A DNA stretch of 64,000 nucleotides, from the NCBI GenBank assembly GCA_016713925.1, contig JADJOH010000008.1:496001-560000 (forward strand), read 5' to 3'. The translations under genes and the position numbers were made by a program. Shown here piece by piece: positions 50,201 to 57,383 of this stretch (its first letter is position 1; each line of letters opens with the position of its first letter). Source of the DNA: Bacteroidota bacterium. Its GTDB lineage: Bacteria; Bacteroidota; Bacteroidia; AKYH767-A; OLB10. Below the pieces are notes generated by a model. It had not been told where the DNA came from. It was given only the letters and a program-made list of their open reading frames with translations, and did not search any database.

Positions 50201-50953
50201 GGTTAAAAAGTGCATATCAACGGTGTTGTTCATCAAGTTAAATTCTCCGTTTGCGTTTGCATCAATACCCATCCTAAAACCATCAGTTGCAAGTATTCCG
50301 GTTATAGGAATGGTAAACTGGTGAAATGTTCCACCATCATTGTTTACATGCTGATGCAATTGGTAGTTAGGCAGAAATGCATCATAATCTCCAACACCTA
50401 CATTGCCATTATTGCCCAGAATACGCATACGAGGTTGTGAAAAATTATTAGCAAGATTGGTTCCACCAGTGCCGGTATTGAATCGAATATCACCCCATGC
50501 CCCTGTTTCATCATCAATAGCTGAAGATTGTAAGTAAAAGTGCGTTCCTACACCGGTTTGTGTATTAGTGTAATCATCATTGCGACTCAAACTGTAAATG
50601 CTTCCATATTCCGTATCGTTTCCATTTTGTACGCGCCACAAGCGCCAATATGTTGACATATCTTCTGGGCAATTGGTTCTGAAAACTTCTCCTAAATTCG
50701 TGTAGGATGGATTTGCATTAGGACCGAAATAAAGATTTGTGTTAATCTCAAATGCGGATCGAGGTTGAAAGCCTCCAGTAATGAAGTCGCCTATGCCAAT
50801 ACTTTCAACATCAGGAAAATTATTATATTCAGGCTGATGCCATGAATTAGTTGTACCCGTAGTGTTTACCCATTCCTGTGCTGATACGAATGGAATAGTG
50901 GAATTAAAAATAATTAAAACAGCAATGTTAATGACTATAAATTTCTGTTTCAT
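47219..50953 (-). CDS. T9SS-exported protein with S74 (tail-fibre) intramolecular chaperone domain
   Basis: The protein has 1244 residues. The signal peptide ends FVSAQ. A long Asn/Gly-rich body contains repeated RRLEL...QLRLTF blocks joined by GIGNF motifs, as in tail-fibre-like beta-structured proteins. A Peptidase S74-type chaperone domain lies at about 1005-1125 (SDSILKDSI, YGFIAQQVAAVFPNMV, coiled NLKDTLDTLKNRLAILEQL). A T9SS type A sorting domain ends the chain (LEQNDPNPFGENSMV ... LSSGVYTYTLVVDGKII). S74 domains promote trimerisation and often cleave themselves off before the Ser of the SD..LK motif. It follows the 50966-51958 gene after 12 bp, an operon. The native role is probably a surface fibre. 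Confidence 0.88.
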   Translation of the reverse strand: MKQKFIVINIAVLIIFNSTIPFVSAQEWVNTTGTTNSWHQPEYNNFPDVESIGIGDFITGGFQPRSAFEINTNLYFGPNANPSYTNLGEVFRTNCPEDMSTYWRLWRVQNGNDTEYGSIYSLSRNDDYTNTQTGVGTHFYLQSSAIDDETGAWGDIRFNTGTGGTNLANNFSQPRMRILGNNGNVGVGDYDAFLPNYQLHQHVNNDGGTFHQFTIPITGILATDGFRMGIDANANGEFNLMNNTVDMHFLTNTTARATILGANGFIGIGDYTTFTPRSLLHQHDNSNANVFHQFTNGNTGSGNNFSGFRMGIEFIVGANRSDVWFRNWQNNGQFNFASNDNNGTQLRRIQLQNQVYLANEVTRMKIIENDLYNAPYSANPPVSLLHLGHHWVPNAGGHRLWMDVGSYTCARSDQLYTGMKEATNSANFPWTPNMDAVINWGDNIQGQEGADNLRVILTTPQAAANGDAGTVEGLEVMRFTPLARVGIGNFDAVNGSALPPSRRLEIYDENVQNSNFPLALQFGPAPQLRLTFIPNANVALGINTDFQTTGLGNLIVTPQNAGVVANAGIGNFNIIGVEPARRLELLDQAQNNPQLRLTFTPNTNPALGIWTDFQTMNNGDMHINNSNNSNAAMVGINNGTGVLTRTLDVNGNLRIRTLPTAPFNANGSATINKFLVSNGNGEVFWRDDIGNGTGDITACNTLSNADVNFVSKWSSYSPNQICSTIAFDDGSRFGINTNVANPAQPLFYTFQNAGRALFTKTTNIPSASLPTYNTNNYSLGVMSDANQAFVIYNDHPTFTDRFRMFMTSHTDANSPNHAFINTVSMPSGDNSPLVISGIGGLNSNQEYFATNPVNGNTVIKNTFSTTGSNVSLWFRAKLYVEDDGSQNCQMASAIWGNNNGACTSSWHPQIGVHGSSTAVRTLAASENIGGLFEAEGNNSGNIAVRGNADFTHANSTNVGGDFTASLGLVNYAVRGTTPQVGTSCNTTSCANAAGYFQGDLAYTGIEYAVSDSILKDSIIPLPTMDSLINTITAYSFTYDNTNYPYLNMAYGEHYGFIAQQVAAVFPNMVKQFVHQAEYDTSGNLITPELSYKALNYNEFIPILWNQNKNLKDTLDTLKNRLAILEQLVASCCNLLITNPSQTGSINSIKGSIELENLKSIQLEQNDPNPFGENSMVRWSIPTDFKDANILFFDNSGSQINTFKIDQQGYGEVQVFGSKLSSGVYTYTLVVDGKIIDSKKMIKAK

Positions 50954-50965
50954 GGTCTTTAAGTA

Positions 50966-51958
50966 TTAGTATTTGATTAATTTTAATTTGATTAATTTGC
51001 TATTTGTGAATATTTCTAAAACATATATTCCAGTTGGATGCTTTTCAAGATCAATAAATATGGCTTCATTTGTTCTTCTATAAATATCGGTAACAAGCCT
51101 GCCAGTTGCATCAAAAATATTTATGTGTTCAATATATAATTTATTCGTTTTTAAAATGTAGGTTCCATTTGAAGGATTAGGGAAAACAATAAATTCCTCA
51201 TGATTAGAGTCAACTTCATTAACTTCCGTTAGAGAATCGCATGGTGAAATTAAAATATCGTCAACGTAATAGGATGCATAGTTCCATTGACCATAACCCT
51301 TATATGTTGCAACTGTAGATGCACTATCTTTAAAATTACCAATTACAATAAATTTTTCTCCGCCTATTGCTATATAATTGCCAGATACTAAAGTCCATCC
51401 GTTATCACTATTTAAATTATTGTTTGAAGAATTTTCAAATTGCGGAATATATGAAAGGTTACACGGTAGTTGTCCCGGACACGTATCCTGAATTTTTACA
51501 TTTGAAAAAAATATGCCCAAATCATTTGAAACATATTTAACAGAATCAACAGAACTTACATAAAAGCGAATACAGTAATCAACACCCGCAATAAGGGTAT
51601 CCGAAAGTTCGGTTTCAACATATTCTCTCCAATGATTATGTAGGGGATTTGTTTGATTAGTTGCATAAGTAATAATCAATGCATAACCATTTCCTGTGTT
51701 TGCATATTCAAAACCAAAACTATTATCAGGAACACCTACTGGGCTTGGTGCTGAATCGCATGCATTCATATAATCGGGTGTGCTCGGATATAAAGGATCA
51801 ATCCAAGGAATTGCAAAACGAACTTGATCTCCCCCAAACGGGCAAGTATCAAAAACTTCAAATGACGGATTTGGGACAAGATTAAACTGGGCTTTTACAG
51901 AAGAAAAGCAAAAGGATACGATAGTCATTGTCAGGAATGATAAGATAGTTCTTTTCAT
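50966..51958 (-). CDS. T9SS-exported protein with carbohydrate-binding-like N-terminal domain
   Basis: The protein has 330 residues. The signal peptide ends SVKAQ. The N-terminal part starts NLVPNPSFEVFDTCP, a galactose-binding-fold type domain frequent in Bacteroidota, and runs to VDDILISPC. A T9SS type A tail follows (FIVFPNPSNGTYIL ... LEKHPTGIYVLEI). It is the first gene of an operon with the S74 protein 12 bp downstream. The ligand is unknown. The 210-bp upstream spacer is A/T-rich; no clear promoter box was assigned. Confidence 0.86.
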   Translation of the reverse strand: MKRTILSFLTMTIVSFCFSSVKAQFNLVPNPSFEVFDTCPFGGDQVRFAIPWIDPLYPSTPDYMNACDSAPSPVGVPDNSFGFEYANTGNGYALIITYATNQTNPLHNHWREYVETELSDTLIAGVDYCIRFYVSSVDSVKYVSNDLGIFFSNVKIQDTCPGQLPCNLSYIPQFENSSNNNLNSDNGWTLVSGNYIAIGGEKFIVIGNFKDSASTVATYKGYGQWNYASYYVDDILISPCDSLTEVNEVDSNHEEFIVFPNPSNGTYILKTNKLYIEHINIFDATGRLVTDIYRRTNEAIFIDLEKHPTGIYVLEIFTNSKLIKLKLIKY

Positions 51959-52168
51959 GGCTTTAAATTTTAAAAAGCAAGGTAGGTAATATTTATATTA
52001 ATAAATGTTTAAATATTTTTAAATCAAGACAATTTTCTTTATATGCTTTTCCTAAGCACCAATAATTATATAGCAAAATTGAAAACTAAATTTCAGTTTA
52101 ACAATCGTGACTTGTAACTACGTAACTTGTTGGGTGGTTATAAGTAACTGCTTTTAGCAATGGAAAAG

Positions 52169-52372
52169 TTATTTACTAATATAATCTTTTGCAAAAACGA
52201 TCAACTCGCCCCATAGGTGCGTTTTGGTTTTAACATGCAAATTGTGGATGTGATCATCCACTGTATAAATAGAAATTTTAAGTTTACTGGCAATTGTTTT
52301 TCGCTGTTTTCCTTTACTTATTTCACGGAGGACTTGTAATTGCCGCTTAGTAAAATTGTATTCGCTTTCCAT
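52169..52372 (-). CDS. Stand-alone LuxR-type helix-turn-helix protein
   Basis: The 67 residues consist of little more than a LuxR/GerE DNA-binding domain (FTKRQLQVLREISKGKQRKTIASKLKIS...VDDHI). There is no receiver or sensor domain, and the frame opens at a normal ATG. It could be a small transcription regulator acting by itself or competing with full-length regulators. It lies 210 bp upstream of the T9SS operon on the same strand. Whether it is a complete gene or the surviving tail of a larger regulator is open; no regulator sequence was seen upstream. Confidence 0.7.
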   Translation of the reverse strand: MESEYNFTKRQLQVLREISKGKQRKTIASKLKISIYTVDDHIHNLHVKTKTHLWGELIVFAKDYISK

Positions 52373-52752
52373 TGGAATGATGTATAAAGGAGTAATAATT
52401 TTAATGTAAATATTCCCTATCAGTTAAGCCAGATAAGTTGTAAAACGGTTTTCCCTAGAGCGGTGATGACTCGCCTAAAGAAAAATCACTTAAAAGTAGT
52501 ATCATTTTACGTGAACCGTTAAGAATCCTTGATTAAAGTTTTCAACAATTTTAGCACAAAGGTTAAGTCGAAGGGGGGTGCGATTTTTGGGCAGAGCATT
52601 ATGAAAGTGCAACAAATTAAAAAAAATAGACCTTTGAATTTTATATTGTGAAGAGAGAGGCCAAACGGCTTGGACTGCTTTCGGAAAAACATGGAACTCG
52701 CTTATTGTTTGATCTAAGTGAATCGGGTTACATATTAATTCCAGGAAAAGTC

Positions 52753-52852
52753 AAACCTGTCTCCCGCCATGGAGATCAACACATCTTCAAACCTGTCTCC
52801 CGCCAGGGAGATTAACCCATCTTCAAACCTGTCTCCCGTCAGGGAGATCTTC
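52753..52852. repeat. 36-bp direct repeats with internal dyad
   Basis: Units begin at 52753, 52789 and 52825 (the last partial). Each contains CTCCC-NCCA/TCA-GGGAG, able to form a small hairpin, and ends CATCTTC. Together with the 15-bp array that follows, it fills the 602-bp gap 52373-52974. The rest of that gap shows no gene. Confidence 0.85.
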
Positions 52853-52861
52853 AAATCATCC

Positions 52862-52936
52862 CATCATCGATCATCCCATCATCGATCATCCCATCATCGA
52901 TCATCCCATCATCGATCATCCCATCATCGATCATCC
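52862..52936. repeat. 15-bp tandem array, five units
   Basis: Five exact copies of CATCATCGATCATCC. The plus-strand open frame over it encodes only HHRSS repeats and is not considered a gene. Confidence 0.92.
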
Positions 52937-52974
52937 CATCTTCAAATTAGCACATCTTCAAATTTTCAAGTTGA

Positions 52975-54507
52975 CTAAACTTCTTTTCTCAGCCGTGCAA
53001 CAGGTATATTCAATTGCTCTCTATATTTCGCCACCGTTCTTCTCGCAATATTATATCCTGCTTTATTCAGAATCTCGGCTAATTTTTCATCGGGCAATGG
53101 ATGTTTTTTATCTTCATTGCCGATATGATCAGTGAGAATCTTTTTTATTTCTCTGCTGGATGCTTCTTCACCGGTATCGGTTTGCAGACCTTCCGAGAAG
53201 AAGGATTTTAATAAGAAGGTGCCATAAGGTGTTTCGACATATTTGCTGTTGGCTACTCTGGAAACAGTAGAAATATCCAACCCCACCATGTCGGCAATAT
53301 CTTTTAGAATCATCGGCTTCAGTTCCGTTTCATCGCCTTGCATGAAATAGTCTTTCTGGAAATTCATGATGGCTGTCATGGTGCTGAGCAAGGTATGTTG
53401 TCGCTGTTTGATGGCATCAATGAACCATTTGGCGGCGTCGATTTTTGATTTGATGAAAGTGACGGCTTCTTTGAGATCTTTATTTTTTTTGTCCTTGGAA
53501 TAGGAGGAAAGCATCTCCTGAAAGGAACGACTGATACGCAGATCAGGATCGTTTTTCGAGTTGAGTGTTAAGTCCAGTTGATTGTCGCTCACCGTAAGAA
53601 TAAAATCCGGAATGATCTGCTGACTCGTGCGTGTATCTTCCGCGGAACCTCCGCCCGGACGAGGATTCAACAATAGTATTTCGTGAATGGCTTCTTTCAG
53701 CTCTTCGTCATCTAAGGATAAACCTTTTTGAATTTTCTCATAGTGCTTCTTCGAGAACTCTTCCATGTATTCTTTCAGAATGCGGTAAGCCACATCGTTA
53801 GGAGCCTGGTCGTGGTGCTTTCTTTCCAACTGCAACATCAGACATTCCCGCAAATCACGTGCGGCAATACCGGGAGGATCCAGCGTCTGAATGAGCTTTA
53901 ATGTATCTTCCAGTTCTACAACCGTCGTTTGAATATTTTGCGTGAAGGCGAGATCATCTACTATGGCTTCCAGCTCACGGCGTAAATATCCATCATCATC
54001 TAAACTTCCGATAAGATGTTGCGCCAGCATGTAATGATGATCATCGAAAGGTAACATACTCAGTGTGGCGAGCATATTGTCCTGGTAAGAAACGCTGACA
54101 GTGATCGGTGTCTCCGGCCGTTCATCATCGGCAGAAGAATTATTGGCATTCAGTTTATAATAGGGAACATCATCGTCCACAATATAATCCGCTATATCTA
54201 CATCTTCATTGCGTATTGCTTCCTGCAAGGCATCTGCCTCCGCTTCTTCGGGACTTTCGTTGCGTTCTTCTTTCTCGCCGCTATCTTCATCTACTTCGTT
54301 GAATTCATCTTCCGCATCGTCCTCTTGCTGTACTTCCTCTTCTGCAATATCGTCGGGACTCCCTTCTTCCAGAGCAGGATTGATTTCCAATTCTTCCTTA
54401 ATGCGTTGTTCGAGCGCGGCTGTAGGCACTTGCAACAACTTCATGAGCTGAATCTGTTGCGGAGATAGCTTCTGTAGTAACTTCTGATGTAATCCTAATC
54501 GTTGCAT
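52975..54507 (-). CDS. rpoN: RNA polymerase sigma-54 factor
   Basis: The protein has 510 residues. Region I (LHQKLLQKLSPQQIQLMKLLQVP) interacts with enhancer-binding proteins. An acidic region II (about 50-110) is followed by the core-binding domain, the HTH (ADMVGLDISTVSRVANSKY) and the RpoN box ARRTVAKYRE at 488-497, which reads the -24 element. It directs transcription of genes activated by AAA+ enhancer-binding proteins; none of these is encoded here. It is a single gene in a minus-strand run with asnS upstream, separated by a 391-bp repeat-rich spacer. Confidence 0.96.
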   Translation of the reverse strand: MQRLGLHQKLLQKLSPQQIQLMKLLQVPTAALEQRIKEELEINPALEEGSPDDIAEEEVQQEDDAEDEFNEVDEDSGEKEERNESPEEAEADALQEAIRNEDVDIADYIVDDDVPYYKLNANNSSADDERPETPITVSVSYQDNMLATLSMLPFDDHHYMLAQHLIGSLDDDGYLRRELEAIVDDLAFTQNIQTTVVELEDTLKLIQTLDPPGIAARDLRECLMLQLERKHHDQAPNDVAYRILKEYMEEFSKKHYEKIQKGLSLDDEELKEAIHEILLLNPRPGGGSAEDTRTSQQIIPDFILTVSDNQLDLTLNSKNDPDLRISRSFQEMLSSYSKDKKNKDLKEAVTFIKSKIDAAKWFIDAIKQRQHTLLSTMTAIMNFQKDYFMQGDETELKPMILKDIADMVGLDISTVSRVANSKYVETPYGTFLLKSFFSEGLQTDTGEEASSREIKKILTDHIGNEDKKHPLPDEKLAEILNKAGYNIARRTVAKYREQLNIPVARLRKEV

Positions 54508-54898
54508 AATTTTCTGACTTCGAAATTAGATAAAGAAGATGGAAAATGGATGGAATTTCAGTAAAACCATACAAAGTGGCTGTAAATGAGAACACGGATG
54601 ATCCGGATTGAGCTGATCTGCGCAAATCCGATGAATCCGCTGTACTTGTTTCGGGACGAAGTAACGAGATCTCCGCCTGCCAGCATTCAGTTTTCGCATT
54701 TTACTCCTTCACATCTCACATCAGTTCATTTCACATCAGTTCATTTCACATCATCACACTTTCGTCACGAGGCGTTGCTCGCGATGTGAAGCAAGCTTCC
54801 TCATATTTCGTATTTTCGAAATTTACGTACTTCCCTGCCGACAGGTTTCGCATTTCGTATTTTCGAAATTTTCGTATTTCGTATTTCGTTTTTCGTAA
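54508..54898. repeat. Spacer of dispersed repeats between rpoN and asnS
   Basis: It holds GCGGAT-type words (about 54590-54640), a 15-bp direct repeat (TCACATCAGTTCATT at 54716 and 54731, partial third), the inverted copy (54760-54800) of the 45907 element, and TTCGTATTTCG-type CGAA words to 54898. No gene was seen. Confidence 0.75.
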
Positions 54899-56284
54899 TT
54901 AGAATTCCGCGTTCTTCGGCGTCCTCGGAAAAGGAATCACATCCCTGATATTCTGCATCCCCGTCACAAAAAGGACCAATCGCTCAAAGCCGAGACCAAA
55001 CCCTGCATGCGGACATGTTCCAAACTTCCTCGTCTCCAAATACCACCATAAACTTTCCTCATGAATGCCCATCTCCTTGACACGCGCTAAAAGTTTATCG
55101 TAATTTTCTTCCCGCTGTGAACCGCCAATGATTTCTCCGATCCATGGAAACAGGACATCCATCGCGCGCACCGTTTTACCATCGTCATTCTGCTTCATGT
55201 AAAATGCTTTGATATGCTTCGGGTAATCAGTGAGAATAACAGGTCCTTTAAAATGTTCGACTAAGTAATTTTCATGTTCCTTTTGTAAGTCCGTGCCCCA
55301 ATCAACTTTAAATTCAAAATCCTTACTTTTTGGCTCGAGTATAGAAATGGCATCAGTATAGGTCAATCGCGTAAATGGTTTTTCCACCACCGACGATAAG
55401 CGTCCTAGCAATTCCTTATCATACATATTATTCAAAAACTCAATATCGTCTTTGCAATGCTCCAGTGCATATTTGACAAGATATTTCAGCATGTCCTCTG
55501 CAAGATCCATATTGTCCTGAATCTCGTGGAAAGCCATCTCCGGTTCTATCATCCAGAATTCGGCGAGATGTCGCGGTGTATTGGAATTTTCCGCTCTGAA
55601 TGTCGGTCCGAAAGTGTACACTTTTCCCAATGCCATCGCTCCGAGTTCTCCCTCTAATTGTCCGGAAACAGTGAGGTTGGTTTCCTTTCCGAAGAAGTCC
55701 TGGGCGTAGTCGATAGCTCCTTCGGGAGTACGTGGAGGAGCGTTGAGATCAAAATTCGTCACATGAAACATCTCTCCTGCACCCTCTGCATCGGAACCGG
55801 TGATGATAGGCGAGTGGAGGTAGAAGAAGCCGCGGTGGTTGAAATATTTATGAATGGCAAATGCTAAGTGGTGGCGAATCCTAAATACCGCACCGAACGT
55901 ATTTGTCCGTGGACGCAGGTGAGCAATTTCGCGCAAGAACTCGAGGGTATGACCTTTCTTCTGTAGCGGATAGGTTTCCGGATCTGCTTCACCATACACC
56001 AGCAATTCTTCCACCTGCATCTCTGTCGCCTGTCCTGAACCTTTCGACTCCACCAATGCTCCTTTCGCACGGATACATGCCCCGGTACTGATAGACTTTA
56101 ACAACTCCTCACTAAAAGCGTTAGGGTCTATCACCAATTGTAAATTGTGAATTGTGCTTCCATCGTTGAGTGCGATAAAAGCCACATTCTTATTTCCCCG
56201 TTTTGTCCGCACCCAGCCCTTGGCAATGGCGTTTTTTCCGATGGATGAAGCGTCAAGTAAATCTCTAACTGCAGTATGTTCCAT
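54899..56284 (-). CDS. asnS: Asparaginyl-tRNA synthetase
   Basis: The 461-residue length is typical. An N-terminal OB-fold (GWVRTKRGNKNVAFIALNDGS) precedes the class IIb core, with motif 2 (TFRAENSNTPRHLAEFWMIEPE) and motif 3 (GFGLGFERLVLFVTG). The QNIRDVIPFPRTP ending is characteristic of AsnS. It charges tRNA-Asn in the cytoplasm. The start ATG at 56284 is clear. Bases 56285-56405 separate it from the AbiEii-like gene, which lies on the same strand upstream. Confidence 0.96.
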   Translation of the reverse strand: MEHTAVRDLLDASSIGKNAIAKGWVRTKRGNKNVAFIALNDGSTIHNLQLVIDPNAFSEELLKSISTGACIRAKGALVESKGSGQATEMQVEELLVYGEADPETYPLQKKGHTLEFLREIAHLRPRTNTFGAVFRIRHHLAFAIHKYFNHRGFFYLHSPIITGSDAEGAGEMFHVTNFDLNAPPRTPEGAIDYAQDFFGKETNLTVSGQLEGELGAMALGKVYTFGPTFRAENSNTPRHLAEFWMIEPEMAFHEIQDNMDLAEDMLKYLVKYALEHCKDDIEFLNNMYDKELLGRLSSVVEKPFTRLTYTDAISILEPKSKDFEFKVDWGTDLQKEHENYLVEHFKGPVILTDYPKHIKAFYMKQNDDGKTVRAMDVLFPWIGEIIGGSQREENYDKLLARVKEMGIHEESLWWYLETRKFGTCPHAGFGLGFERLVLFVTGMQNIRDVIPFPRTPKNAEF

Positions 56285-56405
56285 AATCTAATTTCCTGAA
56301 ATAAAAGCGTTTAGCAGATATAGCCATCGCTTTTTCAGCCCTGCAAAGGAAAGCGTTTTTGAGCATGGAATCAAGGCGAATTTCCAAGTAAAAGAGAAAA
56401 TCAAT

Positions 56406-57017
56406 TTATAAGGAAGTTATTGCCTTATGAATGCTATGCTTTATTTCATCCCAGGAAACAGTTTCAGAAACATAAACGACATCAGGATCTGATTCCGCAT
56501 CATCAAAAAAACTCAAACTCCGCACGACCATCAGCTCATTTCCATCAAAGAACCTTCGTGAATAAAATGCGATGATTTCTTTCAGACTAAATCTTTTCAG
56601 GAGAAAAAATAAATCAACGAAATCTCTTCTTCTTCCTCTTCCGGCAATTGCATGCAATTTCATGGCAGCAATATCTTTCAAACCGGAAAGCCGGAGGTTT
56701 TGTTCTAGTGTAGGGGATTGTATCGAAGGATAAGGATGCCTGATGAAATCCACTTTAATATTATTAATTAGCAATACCAGAATGCGTGGAGATTGAGAAA
56801 CTATTTCAATTTTTCCTGTATTTTCAATAGCCTGCAGAATCATTTCATTGGACAAGTCGCCTTGCAAAAAAAAATCCAAATCGTATGAAATCCGATGACC
56901 AATTTGCAGTGATAAAGCCGTACCTCCTGCTAAAGTGAAATTATTGAGCTCTTGAATGGAAGACAGTTTTTCCAATAAACTCAAAGTTTCCGGTGCTAGG
57001 GTTTGTTGATATAGCAT
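56406..57017 (-). CDS. AbiEii-type nucleotidyltransferase (toxin-like)
   Basis: The protein has 203 residues. FTLAGGTALSLQIGHRISYDLDFFL matches the nucleotidyltransferase core (GG-T-x(n)-DLDFF) of AbiEii/AbiGii and DUF1814 proteins; the later KVDFIRHPY provides the third acidic residue and DIAAMKLHAIAGRGRRRDFVDLFFL is the family signature. Relatives are toxins of type IV toxin-antitoxin or phage-defence pairs that modify tRNA ends or other nucleotides. Its start overlaps the small upstream gene by 22 bp, so the two are translationally coupled. Toxicity here is inferred. Confidence 0.87.
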   Translation of the reverse strand: MLYQQTLAPETLSLLEKLSSIQELNNFTLAGGTALSLQIGHRISYDLDFFLQGDLSNEMILQAIENTGKIEIVSQSPRILVLLINNIKVDFIRHPYPSIQSPTLEQNLRLSGLKDIAAMKLHAIAGRGRRRDFVDLFFLLKRFSLKEIIAFYSRRFFDGNELMVVRSLSFFDDAESDPDVVYVSETVSWDEIKHSIHKAITSL

Positions 57018-57256
57018 TTGAATTCATTTAAAGGAACATTCAAAACCAGACTTAGGAAATGCACCGACTTAATATCCAATTCCCGTTCATTTTTCATTTC
57101 TTCAGCAATGCGGTCCCGACCATAATAATTCAAAACTTCCTTCCATTCCAACCATCTCCCAAACATAACAACCCTTGAAATAATATATCGGGCATGCTTG
57201 TCATAATCAAGTTTTTGAGGGTCGGTATCCCAAAAAAGTGCGGTATTCAGGTTCAT
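56996..57256 (-). CDS. Small partner of the AbiEii-like protein (antitoxin-like, DUF6922-type)
   Basis: The protein has 86 residues from ATG 57256; a TTG six bases upstream is less likely. LFWDTDPQKLDYDKHARYIISRV...YYGRDRIAEEM is the pattern of small proteins found upstream of nucleotidyltransferase-toxin genes in Bacteroidota. It overlaps the next gene by 22 bp and is transcribed first, as usual for an antitoxin. A direct antitoxin role is inferred from the arrangement. Confidence 0.75.
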   Translation of the reverse strand: MNLNTALFWDTDPQKLDYDKHARYIISRVVMFGRWLEWKEVLNYYGRDRIAEEMKNERELDIKSVHFLSLVLNVPLNEFKCYINKP

Positions 57257-57337
57257 GGTCAAAGATAGAATTTAGTCACTAAAACTATTTTCCTAAAGAT
57301 TTGTTAATTCCTTCAACTCCATATCATAAAGAAAGAG

Positions 57338-57369
57338 TTGAGCCGTTCCCTTACAATTCCTTAACTTTG
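57338..57369 (+). promoter_or_regulatory. Promoter of dxs
   Basis: TTG (57338-57340), a 21-bp spacer and TAACTTTG (57362-57369) fit the Bacteroidota promoter. The in-frame GTG at 57369 overlaps the -7 box and so cannot be the start. Confidence 0.6.
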
Positions 57370-57383
57370 TGACCATTCCCCCG

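Noticed and set aside
52769..52978. 69-codon plus-strand ORF rich in HHRSS
   Set aside because: It is the translation of the 36-bp and 15-bp noncoding repeats.
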